A stretch of 28,626 nt of DNA from a virus. Made by a program: the position numbers and the translations under genes. Positions 18,212 through 24,672 of the stretch are shown here, in pieces (within the stretch, counting starts at the first letter, position 1; the number at the start of each line of letters is the position of its first letter). The stretch lies in IMG/VR virus record IMGVR_UViG_3300010885_031004, positions 1-28,626 of that record, one strand, 5' to 3'. Under the pieces are notes generated by a model that worked only from the letters and a program-made list of their open reading frames with translations, had not been told where the DNA came from and made no database searches.

Positions 18212-18658
18212 ATGGCTGTGACTTCTACCCCTATTTTCGCTCAGACTCCATACGTGAAGACTTTATCTATGGCTGCTCAGACGGCCTGCACCACCCGTGC
18301 CCCAACCGCGACGGCATCCACCACTGCGGCTAATATCATCGCATTTGTGCCAGCATCTACGAATGGATTACGGATTGATAGTATTCAGGTAAATGCTTGC
18401 GGCACAGGTATTAGTACAGCCAACGCAGCAAACGTCGTAGGAATCTGGGCAGACGATGCCACCAACGCATATCTGATTACTGAGATTCTGGTGACGGCGG
18501 TAACGCCAAGTACGACAGCCGCTGCATTTACAACTACGTACACATTCCCCATTCCACTCAATCTTCCTGCCGCTTTCACCTTAAAAGCATCGGTGGGAGT
18601 AACTACAACTGCTGGTGGCACGGCCTTGATGGTGACTGCGTTCGGAGGAGCTTACTGA
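18212..18658 (+). CDS. Small virion-type protein, probable fibre/appendage accessory
   Basis: 148 residues, GGAGG 9 bases before the ATG, 2 bases after the fibre gene. Sequence is Ala/Thr-rich and beta-type (TNGLRIDSIQVNACGTG, then NVVGIWADDATNAYLITEIL) ending in a compact strand (TALMVTAFGGAY). I recall such proteins among phage appendage genes but know no function. The N-terminal 'PIFAQTPYVKTLSM' is not a signal peptide. It most likely forms part of the fibre complex, a guess from position. Confidence 0.6.
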   Translation: MAVTSTPIFAQTPYVKTLSMAAQTACTTRAPTATASTTAANIIAFVPASTNGLRIDSIQVNACGTGISTANAANVVGIWADDATNAYLITEILVTAVTPSTTAAAFTTTYTFPIPLNLPAAFTLKASVGVTTTAGGTALMVTAFGGAY

Positions 18659-18661
18659 GAC

Positions 18662-19036
18662 ATGCCTGGAGCATTTGACAATCGTGGTGTAGTCAATCAG
18701 GTAGTCATCAACTACGCCGAGTCTGTGGTTGCTAGTGGAACCGTTGTAGCAACGAAAACATTAGCCTTAAATAACGGAACTGTCCAAACGGCCACACTCA
18801 CGGCATCTACGGCGTGCGTGTTTACGATGCCGGTGGCTAGGGCTGGTAAGAGTTTTATTCTACTCCTTAAACAAGCTGCCACAACTGGGAGCGGTACGGC
18901 TACTTTTACTAATGTTAGGTGGGGTTCTGCGGGTGCCCCGACCATCACGGCGGCAGCTGGCAAAATGGACATTTTAACATTTGTGGCTGATGGTACTAAC
19001 TGGTACGGCAGCATCGCGCAGGGCTATACGCCATAA
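18662..19036 (+). CDS. Small virion-type beta protein, probable fibre/appendage accessory
   Basis: 124 residues with GGAGGAG about 11 bases before the ATG. The pattern (LALNNGTVQTATLTASTACVF, then GKSFILLLKQAATTGSGTATF, then GKMDILTFVADGTNWYGSIA) is a beta-sandwich-like module common in phage appendage proteins, where the last strand typically ends near 'DGTNWYG'. Its stop overlaps the next start (TAATG at 19034-19038). Function is not known beyond likely virion attachment. Confidence 0.65.
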   Translation: MPGAFDNRGVVNQVVINYAESVVASGTVVATKTLALNNGTVQTATLTASTACVFTMPVARAGKSFILLLKQAATTGSGTATFTNVRWGSAGAPTITAAAGKMDILTFVADGTNWYGSIAQGYTP

Positions 19037-19953
19037 TGTTTAGCGCATCATTCAAGCAGTTTTTGACGTTTGTCGCTTCCACCGTGGCTACGGGACAAGC
19101 CATTTTCGGCTTCGGTTATGTGGGAATTTATGTTGCGATTACGAATCTAGTATCAAATACTGGGGTAGTCTCGACAAATACGTATGGAGCCGGGGGGGTC
19201 CGAGCCTATCTAGCTGCTGCAGGTTATGGCACCGACAAGGCCATTTTCGGATACGGCGTCGATGGGGTATCTGTTGTTTCGATGACGAATCTAGTATCAA
19301 ATACTGGGGTAGTCTCGACAGATACAACGGGAGTAGGTACGGCAAGGTCCGGTCTAGCTGCGGCAGGTTATGGAACCGATAAGGCCATTTTCGGCTACGG
19401 TTATGATGGGGTATCTTATGTTTCGATGACGAATCTAGTATCAAATACTGGGGTAGTCTCGACAGATACAACTGGAGTCGGGACGGCAAGAGGCTATCTA
19501 GCTGCGGCAGGTTATGGAACCGATAAGGCCATTTTCGGCTACGGCAACGCATTCGGGTATTATTCTCTTACGAATCTAGTATCAAATACTGGAGTAGTCG
19601 CTACAGATACAACGGGAGTAGGTACGGTAAGGTCCGGTCTAGCGGCGGCAGGTTATGGCACCGACAAGGCCATTTTCGGATACGGCGCCGATGCGACGTT
19701 TGATTATTCTCTTACGAATCTCGTATCAAATACTGGGGTAGTCTCGACAGATACAACGGGAGTAGGTACGGTAAGGTCCGGTCTAGCTGCGGCAGGTTAT
19801 GGAACCGATAAGGCCATTTTCGGCTACGGCGGCGATTATTCTCTTACGAATCTGTATTCTCTTACGAATCTAGTATCAAATACTGGGGTAGTCGCTACAG
19901 ATACAACGGGAGTAGGTCAGGCAAGGTCCGGTCTAGCGGCGGCAGGGTTTTAA
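19036..19953 (+). CDS. Six-blade repeat protein, predicted beta-propeller fibre tip
   Basis: 305 residues. After 21 residues, six units of 47-48 residues follow, each reading AIFGYG, a variable 7-13-residue loop, then TNLVSNTGVVSTDTTGVG and a link ending LAAAGYGTDK. I recognise this AIFGYG/TNLVSNTGVV/GLAAAGYGTDK family from environmental phages; six similar blades suggest a six-bladed beta-propeller, though that is inferred. Frameworks are almost identical while the segment after AIFGYG varies (VDGVSVVSM, YDGVSYVSM, NAFGYYSL, ADATFDYSL, GDYSLTNLYSL), as expected if the loops bind host sugars or proteins. The start overlaps the upstream stop, so translation is coupled. No reverse transcriptase or template repeat is in the window. 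Confidence 0.72.
   Translation: MFSASFKQFLTFVASTVATGQAIFGFGYVGIYVAITNLVSNTGVVSTNTYGAGGVRAYLAAAGYGTDKAIFGYGVDGVSVVSMTNLVSNTGVVSTDTTGVGTARSGLAAAGYGTDKAIFGYGYDGVSYVSMTNLVSNTGVVSTDTTGVGTARGYLAAAGYGTDKAIFGYGNAFGYYSLTNLVSNTGVVATDTTGVGTVRSGLAAAGYGTDKAIFGYGADATFDYSLTNLVSNTGVVSTDTTGVGTVRSGLAAAGYGTDKAIFGYGGDYSLTNLYSLTNLVSNTGVVATDTTGVGQARSGLAAAGF
19099..19953 (+). repeat. Six tandem 141/144-bp repeats with an 18-bp micro-duplication in the last unit
   Basis: Units start at GCCATTTTCGG at 19099, 19240, 19384, 19528, 19669 and 19813, giving spacings of 141, 144, 144, 141 and 144. Long blocks such as TAGTATCAAATACTGG recur almost unchanged. In the last unit TATTCTCTTACGAATCT occurs twice in a row (19837-19854 and 19855-19872), adding six residues to that loop. 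Confidence 0.92.
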
Positions 19954-19962
19954 GGAGAATAT

Positions 19963-20181
19963 ATGACACCAATGATGCCGGTGCTAACACCGGAGCAACT
20001 AGCCGAATACGAGATAGAGACGAGAGCCAATGCGCTGACTGCTCACCATCCCGCGTCGTGGCTGTGGAGCGAAGCCGACTTGACGTGGGCAGCTCCTACG
20101 CCTCCACCTAATGACGGCCTGCCGTACTTGTGGGACGAGCCTAGCGTTGCCTGGGTGCATTTCCCTGATTATCCCTATTGA
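19963..20181 (+). CDS. Small protein, possible fibre accessory or assembly factor
   Basis: 72 residues; AAGGAG lies 5-6 bases before the ATG. Sequence is acidic and Trp/Pro-rich, with WLWSEADLTWAAPTPP and YLWDEPSVAWV, reminiscent of short tail-fibre-assembly-type or fibre-tail proteins that use 'W-E-----W' repeats. Two similar W-[S/D]E-x3-[T/V]-[W/A]-W halves suggest an internal duplication. The role is inferred only from position after the repeat fibre. Confidence 0.55.
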   Translation: MTPMMPVLTPEQLAEYEIETRANALTAHHPASWLWSEADLTWAAPTPPPNDGLPYLWDEPSVAWVHFPDYPY

Positions 20182-20199
20182 TCCGTTTATACTAGCAAG

Positions 20200-20871
20200 A
20201 TGCCGCAAAAACTTAACACCGAATTCAACTATCGCTATCAAACTCTAGGCGATACGCCGTGGGCGAAGATCCAAAACCTCAAGGGCTTTCTCGAAGGTAG
20301 AGTTCGTGCCGTTGCGCTGGAAACAGTTACCCACCTCAAGCATGACGCAAAGGCGGCTGAACTCAAGCACCTCAAGGAAACCAAGGCTCCGCTGCATGAA
20401 ATCCTGCTCAAACAAGCGGAGATGGTAGAAGCTGAATCGCACATGATCGTTGTGGATGAAGCCTACGAACTCAATCGGCAAGAAATCAAGATCCTGAACA
20501 AAGTACTGGCGGAGCTTTATGTGATTGCGGAACCTACGCGGATCGCGGGGTACAGCGATGAGGAGATGTTTGAAGCAAATGCCGCTGCCGAATTTACAGC
20601 CAACACGGTCAGAGAAATGCAATCGGAAATCGTGGCGAATGGGCGTCCGTTTCCTGCCACGGTATTGCACGCGATGAGTAATCCGCACACGCTAACAGTC
20701 GCTGTTAATTTAGGGTTATTCCCTGCCGATGTTGTTAAGCTAATGCTTGCCACACCTCCCGTGTTTTTTACTCCGAACGACAAACAAAGTATTCTTGATG
20801 TTGCGGATCTTAAATATCTGGAAACGGTAAAAGCGATGAACCAAGAACTCACTTTACCTTCTATGAATTAA
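20200..20871 (+). CDS. Helical protein of unknown function in the fibre cluster
   Basis: 223 residues, not recognised. The N-terminal half is helical and charged (LKHDAKAAELKHLKETKAPL, then a coiled-coil-like stretch to about residue 115), and the C-terminal half contains short hydrophobic helices (HTLTVAVNLGLFPADVVKLM). No catalytic, membrane or signal motif is seen. No clear Shine-Dalgarno site precedes the ATG; instead TATACT (20188-20193) lies 6 bases upstream, a possible -10 that would make a leaderless message. It is probably a virion or chaperone-type protein, but this is a guess. Confidence 0.55.
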   Translation: MPQKLNTEFNYRYQTLGDTPWAKIQNLKGFLEGRVRAVALETVTHLKHDAKAAELKHLKETKAPLHEILLKQAEMVEAESHMIVVDEAYELNRQEIKILNKVLAELYVIAEPTRIAGYSDEEMFEANAAAEFTANTVREMQSEIVANGRPFPATVLHAMSNPHTLTVAVNLGLFPADVVKLMLATPPVFFTPNDKQSILDVADLKYLETVKAMNQELTLPSMN

Positions 20872-20879
20872 AGTTAACC

Positions 20880-21527
20880 ATGCGTCATAATGGCATTATG
20901 CAAAAAACACTTAGCCTTATCCTGCTGTTAGTTCCGGTTTCGGTTTTTGCCCAGAAACCCACAGCTGCTCCCGTGACGACTTGCAACGGGGATTATGCTC
21001 TCTGCGCGGCGTCTAACTGTAAAGTGGTACCAGGCAAGACTGTTATCATTACGACCAACGGCGTCATTACCACTTACCCTGCTACTGAATGCGTCTGTCC
21101 GATTCTAAAGGGCAAGGCATTGGCAAGCCCTGGTACGGGCAACATGCCGGCAGGGTTAGGCTGCGCTCCCCCTGTAATCAAGCCCGTTTCCACTCTTCCC
21201 GTGAAGGCCAGTAAAAAAAGCCAAACCGTGTGGTCCTTGTTCTCATCGAGAAACGACATTCCCCAAGCCCCTGACTGGAAGCGCAACACCCCGGCCAAGG
21301 TCCAGGTATGCCCGGCTCTGAAGAACGGGATGGCGAACTGCTATTCCATGGCCTGCTTGCGTACCGGCAAGGCAAGCACTGGAGTGGATCTTGCGACCTG
21401 CATTTGCCCTTTGAATGAAAACGTAAACGGCAAGCCGATTGATATTGCCACTACTCCTGTGGGGACAAAAAGCCCGGATTGCGATAATACGCCAGTGGGT
21501 GCCCCCGTACCAACTCCCTCAAATTAG
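20880..21527 (+). CDS. Secreted Cys-rich protein with duplicated domain, function unknown
   Basis: 215 residues; start chosen at 20880, an ATG at 20898 would give MQKTLSLILLL. The N-terminus is a signal peptide (hydrophobic core LSLILLLVPVSVFA, cleavage likely after VFA). Two Cys-rich halves follow: CNGDYALCAASNCKVVPG with ECVC and a last Cys at about residues 35-97, and VCPALKNGMANCYSMACLRTG with CICP and a last Cys at about 143-200. The spacing of Cys is alike in both, indicating duplication and probable disulfides after export. Such signal-peptide Cys proteins are commoner in bacteria than in phages, so this may be an acquired gene acting in the host periplasm or at its surface. Confidence 0.65.
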   Translation: MRHNGIMQKTLSLILLLVPVSVFAQKPTAAPVTTCNGDYALCAASNCKVVPGKTVIITTNGVITTYPATECVCPILKGKALASPGTGNMPAGLGCAPPVIKPVSTLPVKASKKSQTVWSLFSSRNDIPQAPDWKRNTPAKVQVCPALKNGMANCYSMACLRTGKASTGVDLATCICPLNENVNGKPIDIATTPVGTKSPDCDNTPVGAPVPTPSN

Positions 21528-21532
21528 GCACC

Positions 21533-21703
21533 ATGGGAATAAGCGAAGAAGTATCTTCTCTAGACAAACGATTTTCCATCCATGAGCAAGTTTGCGCGGA
21601 GCGATGGCTGGAAACGCTGACCAGGATTAAGAGGATTGAGACAGTGATTATTGTTGCGGCTGGAGCCATAATCACGTTGATGACCAGCCTATTGTTCAAA
21701 TGA
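21533..21703 (+). CDS. Small membrane protein, holin-type candidate
   Basis: 56 residues, ATG 5 bases after the upstream stop. The N-terminal 36 residues are helical and charged (SLDKRFSIHEQVCAERW, then TLTRIKRIE), and residues 37-55 form a single hydrophobic helix (TVIIVAAGAIITLMTSLLF) ending in Lys. This order resembles small XhlA-type or class III holin-like lysis proteins. Its place next to another small membrane protein supports a lysis role, but no endolysin is nearby, so it is tentative. Confidence 0.55.
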   Translation: MGISEEVSSLDKRFSIHEQVCAERWLETLTRIKRIETVIIVAAGAIITLMTSLLFK

Positions 21704-21714
21704 GGTTTGGATAA

Positions 21715-21912
21715 ATGAAATTCACGATGAACGCTTTTATTCAATCGCTAGGCTTGATCTTGCAGGGTCTGGCTTTTATTTCCCCCGCGCTGACAGGGAA
21801 GGGCAAGTTGGCCGCGGCTGTAGCAATTTCCGCAGCACAGGGACTTGTGTCCGTAGCCTCCCATTTCAGCAATCCCGACGGCACGCCAGCGGAAACTCCC
21901 TACAAGAAGTAA
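21715..21912 (+). CDS. Small two-helix membrane protein, holin candidate
   Basis: 65 residues; GAGG lies about 9 bases before the ATG. Two hydrophobic helices (residues about 8-26, FIQSLGLILQGLAFISPAL, and 31-49, KLAAAVAISAAQGLVSVAS) are separated by a short TGKGK turn, and the tail is polar (HFSNPDGTPAETP). Class II holins have this two-span form and set the time of lysis in the inner membrane. I have seen similar SNPDGTPA tails in small phage proteins but cannot name the family. It is the last rightward late gene before the convergent junction. Confidence 0.6.
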   Translation: MKFTMNAFIQSLGLILQGLAFISPALTGKGKLAAAVAISAAQGLVSVASHFSNPDGTPAETPYKK

Positions 21913-22026
21913 AAGTTTTTTGCTGGCAGCATCTACCGTACCCTCCACCTTGGAAATCAACGAATCGCAAGGAGCGCATTCTTGAGAGGCTCTTGGGCTT
22001 AAGTGATGCTGCCAGTTAATGGGGTG
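21913..22026. other. Noncoding junction containing a perfect 11-bp inverted repeat
   Basis: CTGGCAGCATC (21923-21933) and GATGCTGCCAG (22005-22015) are exact reverse complements 71 bases apart. Inside, CTTGAG (21981-21986) can pair with CTTAAG (21998-22003) with one G-U pair, and CTCC with GGAG, so a three-way folded RNA is possible. There is no T-run after the outer stem on either strand, so it is not a standard terminator. It lies between the rightward late genes and the leftward cassette and may be a transcription-end structure, a small RNA or a site on DNA. Confidence 0.45.
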
Positions 22027-22182
22027 TCATGCGCCATCCGGCTTAGGGGACTTTAGCAACGCCACAACCATCTCCTTCAATTCCTTGTTGTATGCTTTCA
22101 GCGAGTCAATGCAGTTGTGCTGCACGGCAAAGCCTGCCTTGAGGCCGCAAATAGAGCAGATATCAGTATTTGAATCCGGCAA
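22027..22182 (-). CDS. Small protein with CxxC-x9-HxC zinc-binding-type motif
   Basis: 51 residues from a TTG start at 22182; GGTGGAG lies 7 bases before it. The N-terminal part holds C9-x2-C12-x9-H22-x-C24, a likely zinc-binding knuckle, and the rest is an amphipathic helix (SLKAYNKELKEMVVALL) with a SPKPDG end. I recall small phage proteins with a Cys pair, then 'HNC' and then 'I--L', usually next to replication or recombination genes, as here. It follows the exonuclease gene at the end of the leftward operon. Function is unknown; it may bind DNA or a partner. Because the start is TTG, a gene finder may miss it. Confidence 0.62.
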   Translation of the reverse strand: MPDSNTDICSICGLKAGFAVQHNCIDSLKAYNKELKEMVVALLKSPKPDGA

Positions 22183-22251
22183 CTAGTTGCTCCACCCAAA
22201 TCATCATTGTCCATGCCGGTCTGTTCTCTGCTGCTCTTACCGCTAGCACCA

Positions 22252-22279
22252 CCCCCCTGCTGGTGATACAGCAGGGGGG
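22252..22279. repeat. Perfect 11-bp GC-rich hairpin downstream of the exonuclease gene
   Basis: CCCCCCTGCTG (22252-22262) pairs with CAGCAGGGGGG (22269-22279) around a GTGATA loop. There is no U-run on either strand, so intrinsic termination is doubtful. On the leftward message it lies between the exonuclease stop and the small zinc-motif gene, where it may protect the 3' end or hinder read-through. The rest of 22183-22320 shows no gene I can support. Confidence 0.6.
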
Positions 22280-22320
22280 ATGATGGTATTGCGTTTGATA
22301 AATCGACCCGTTGTTTGGTT

Positions 22321-23352
22321 TTACCATGGAATCTCAACGGTAATCAGCTCATCACTAACGTAGTCGTGGCCCAACTTGGACTTGTCCTCGCAGTTGGTAA
22401 TATCATGACTGCTATGAATCGGCTGATTGATTGTGCGGTTAGGGTTAATGTTGTTCTTGTAGATGATATTACCTAACCCCGCTGACTGGACTGTGGCAAA
22501 GTTCTCCAGCAAGTTTGGTATATGCAAGTGCTTCGAGCAGGCGTTGCGTTGCTCGGCTAACGTGAGATCCTTACCATGCTCACGGCAGGACCAGCGTGCG
22601 TTCCCGTCGAGTTCCGGTGTAACGTGAACGCAGGTTCGACATGAAACCTGTGGAGCCGCTGTGCCGTGACACAATTCCACCATCGAGCACCACTTGCAAG
22701 GCATGGAGGTTCTTTCCACCCCCAGCGCAATAGCCGGAATTTCCGCAGAGATGATAGAGGTTGCCTTCTCAATTAGTCCGTCAAAGTATCGTTTATTGAA
22801 CTCAATCCGCTCAGTGTAAATATCGTCGTTGTCCTTGTTGACGGCGATATACATAGCGCGGGTGAGAATCGCCCAGCCCATATAGAGCTGCATTTGAGCA
22901 AAGTGCATGGGCTTGGCAATCTCCACGCCTTTCTTAGCGATGTCAGCAAAGCTGCGCCCATTGGCAGTCTTGATTTCAAGGACATGCCAGGTTTTAGGTG
23001 CCTCGACCAGTCCGAGCGCGGCACCGTCCATACTGCCTCTAAAGTGCCCCCCGGTGGACTGGAAGGAAAACTGCTCCCCGTCTTCGTCCACGGCCTTTAC
23101 CATGACGCCAGCCGCTTGCAGGTTTTCGATGATTCTCTTCTCCTGTAGTGTTCCTGTCTCGAACAAACGCAAGAGACGGCCTTCGTGCCTCTCAATGTGC
23201 GCCCAGCGGAACAGATACCAAAGATACCTCTGGCAATCATGCCCGATGACGGACGCCCCTAAGTGGGGGCGTCCTTCATTCTCGGCGCGATCTTCGTACA
23301 TCTTGAAAATCGCGTTTCGTGTGGTGTTATCAGCCAATGGTAGCGTGGCCAT
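22321..23352 (-). CDS. PD-(D/E)XK exonuclease, Cas4/RecB-like, with predicted Fe-S cluster
   Basis: 343 residues. Nuclease residues are visible: D109 in FRGSMDG, E126 and K128 in VLEIKTA, and Q153/Q155 in FAQMQLYM, the order of the RecB/Cas4 nuclease fold. Cys40 in IGHDCQRYLW together with C219, C222 and C228 (CKWCSMVELC) gives the four-Cys pattern of the Cas4/AddB iron-sulfur cluster. A second Cys set follows (C238, C241, C256, C272), probably a zinc site. The enzyme probably resects double-stranded ends for phage recombination or replication, with the DUF669 and Sak4-like proteins of the same operon. It begins 1 base after the DUF669 stop. The last 60 residues are polar and may be flexible. 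Confidence 0.82.
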   Translation of the reverse strand: MATLPLADNTTRNAIFKMYEDRAENEGRPHLGASVIGHDCQRYLWYLFRWAHIERHEGRLLRLFETGTLQEKRIIENLQAAGVMVKAVDEDGEQFSFQSTGGHFRGSMDGAALGLVEAPKTWHVLEIKTANGRSFADIAKKGVEIAKPMHFAQMQLYMGWAILTRAMYIAVNKDNDDIYTERIEFNKRYFDGLIEKATSIISAEIPAIALGVERTSMPCKWCSMVELCHGTAAPQVSCRTCVHVTPELDGNARWSCREHGKDLTLAEQRNACSKHLHIPNLLENFATVQSAGLGNIIYKNNINPNRTINQPIHSSHDITNCEDKSKLGHDYVSDELITVEIPW

Positions 23353-23353
23353 G

Positions 23354-23818
23354 CTATTGCCACGCCAGTTTTTTGGTTGAAGTTCCGGTGGCTCGGATCG
23401 TCACGCCGGGACTAGACCGCTGAATGGCGGCATAGCCCTTGATGACATTATTTACAGTGCCAGTGGATGGGTTCAGACTGTCGTGGATTATGATAGACAG
23501 AGGCAGATTATGCAACTCTTCCGAGGCCCCCAAATGGGTTTTTCCGACAGCTTGGCAAATGGCCGAAAGATCGCGTGCTGCAATCTCCTCTGCCTTTTTG
23601 TTTGGGTTTTGAAGGTTTAGCCGTGACCAGATTTTCCTTCCGGTGAATGGGGCGGAAATCAGCTCAAACGTCAGTTCCAGGTAACTGCCGTTCCCGGCGT
23701 TGGTTTGCTTAACCGCGCTGCCGATAATCATGGCGTCATAGACCCCCTTGGGGATCGGATCATAGCTATTGGGTGTAGACGGAACAATCTTAGATGCGTC
23801 GAAATTTAGTATTGGCAT
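23354..23818 (-). CDS. DUF669-family protein, probable ssDNA-binding or recombination partner
   Basis: 154 residues. FDASKIVPSTPNSYDPIPKG, then a 'NGSYLELTFELI' and a 'GRKIWSRLNLQNPN' strand pair followed by a helix-rich part, is the layout of DUF669 proteins. Those occur in phage replication/recombination cassettes next to Sak4-like ATPases and are suspected, not in my memory proven, to act with ssDNA. The gene lies 15 bases after the ATPase stop and 1 base before the exonuclease start, so the three should be co-expressed. The C-terminal SSPGVTIRATGTSTKKLAWQ part is flexible. There is only a weak Shine-Dalgarno site (AAAGAAAG). Confidence 0.72.
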   Translation of the reverse strand: MPILNFDASKIVPSTPNSYDPIPKGVYDAMIIGSAVKQTNAGNGSYLELTFELISAPFTGRKIWSRLNLQNPNKKAEEIAARDLSAICQAVGKTHLGASEELHNLPLSIIIHDSLNPSTGTVNNVIKGYAAIQRSSPGVTIRATGTSTKKLAWQ

Positions 23819-23833
23819 TGGTTTCTTTCTTTG

Positions 23834-24559
23834 TTACGAGGATAGTGCGGTTGCAAATGACTCAAAGGTTAAAGGCATGGAGTCTGGCAGGCTGTAGCGG
23901 TTTTTCGCAATGAATGCGGGACGCTCACTGGTATACATGAGCCGTTCGCCAGTCGAAACCCCACGTTTCACTGACTGGTTGAACCCGATTTCTGACGATG
24001 TGACCACCGTTTTGTAGTTTGCAAACAAAACGACATCTGCCCATTCCATGACGATTGCGCTTGACCGTGCCTGAAGTTTAGGCTGGAAGCGATCATACGG
24101 CTCGACCTCAGGGCTGTCGAAGCGTTTAATTTCTGAGTGAGCCAGCAGGATGGTAAGCATCCCCTTGGTACGCAGTTTATTGAGTAAGTTCAGGATCGTT
24201 CGCCAGTAGTCTGCGGCGATAACCGCGCCTTTGCCGTATGCCAGATCCTTGGCGTCGAACTTTTTTTCAATATCTTTCCAGATCAGGGTATCTAACCAAT
24301 CGAGGCTGTCGAGAACACACGTCTGGTAAGAGTGGTCTCCGTCCAATGTTTTGAGTGCTTCCAGTACAGCAGTTAAAGTTTCTGCCACCGGAAAGTGCGG
24401 CACGTCCAGCTGTCCGAGTCCGTCCTCTGTAAGGACAAACACGGGTTTGGGGGCCGAAGCACCGAAAGTCGTCTTTCCCAGGCCGTGAGGACCGTAAAGC
24501 ATAATTCGGGGGGGGAGTATTTTTACTCCTGTTTCAATCGAGGTCAGGTCAATTGCCAT
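23834..24559 (-). CDS. Sak4-like RecA-fold ATPase (AAA_24), recombination annealing protein
   Basis: 241 residues from the ATG at 24559; a further in-frame ATG at 24598 would add 13 residues but lacks a site, while AAGGAG lies about 12 bases before the chosen one. The P-loop is GPHGLGKTT (residues 23-31) and Walker B is CVLDSLDWL (81-89), then a YWRTILNLLNKLR helix and an ILLAHSEIKRFDSPE segment, which match the short ATPases called Sak4 or AAA_24 in phages. Sak4 proteins bind ssDNA and promote annealing with phage ssDNA-binding proteins. First gene of the leftward operon, divergent from the repressor gene. A promoter for it is not obvious. Confidence 0.78.
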   Translation of the reverse strand: MAIDLTSIETGVKILPPRIMLYGPHGLGKTTFGASAPKPVFVLTEDGLGQLDVPHFPVAETLTAVLEALKTLDGDHSYQTCVLDSLDWLDTLIWKDIEKKFDAKDLAYGKGAVIAADYWRTILNLLNKLRTKGMLTILLAHSEIKRFDSPEVEPYDRFQPKLQARSSAIVMEWADVVLFANYKTVVTSSEIGFNQSVKRGVSTGERLMYTSERPAFIAKNRYSLPDSMPLTFESFATALSS

Positions 24560-24636
24560 TGTTTGTTGTTTCTCCTTGTGTCGTGTAACTTCCACCATCG
24601 TAGCTTACCAACATTTCTTGTAATTAGCAATAGGGG
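24560..24636. promoter_or_regulatory. Divergent control region between the leftward cassette and the repressor gene
   Basis: Between 24560 and 24672 no gene fits. The rightward promoter is annotated separately. A TTGA-N13-TCAA dyad (24637-24657) covers its -35 box and could be an operator; a TTGTAATTAGCAA element sits at about 24618-24630. No leftward promoter with good -35 and -10 boxes is visible, so the leftward operon may need an activator or a different sigma factor. Confidence 0.4.
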
Positions 24637-24666
24637 TTGACAGTTTATTTTCATCAATGTTATTCT
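24637..24666 (+). promoter_or_regulatory. Sigma70-type promoter of the repressor gene, predicted leaderless start
   Basis: TTGACA (24637-24642), a perfect -35, is followed after 18 bases by TATTCT (24661-24666), a fair -10. Transcription should begin about 7 bases downstream, at or next to the A of the ATG at 24673. No Shine-Dalgarno sequence lies between. Lambda cI made from PRM is a known leaderless case. Confidence 0.68.
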
Positions 24667-24672
24667 CGGCCT

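Noticed and set aside
19139-19552. Leftward open frame in the blade-repeat gene
   Set aside because: Shadow of the six-blade repeat; low-complexity Arg/Leu-rich product with no ribosome site.
19099-19953. Diversity-generating retroelement variable region
   Set aside because: No reverse transcriptase or template repeat in the window, and variation is not limited to adenine positions; simple repeat recombination explains it.
22169-22258. Leftward 29-residue frame from GTG GTG CTA just after the GC-rich hairpin
   Set aside because: The only ribosome-site-like bases lie in the hairpin arm, and the peptide shows no recognisable feature.
22252-22279. GC-rich hairpin as an intrinsic terminator
   Set aside because: No U-run follows on either strand; kept only as a hairpin.
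22098-22337. Leftward 79-residue open frame over the hairpin and the small zinc-motif gene
   Set aside because: Its product is compositionally random, while the overlapping TTG frame has a clear zinc motif and a better ribosome site.
24560-24660. Leftward sigma70 promoter for the recombination cassette (TTGATG or TTGCTA -35 boxes)
   Set aside because: No matching -10 box at a usable distance; matches are at chance level.
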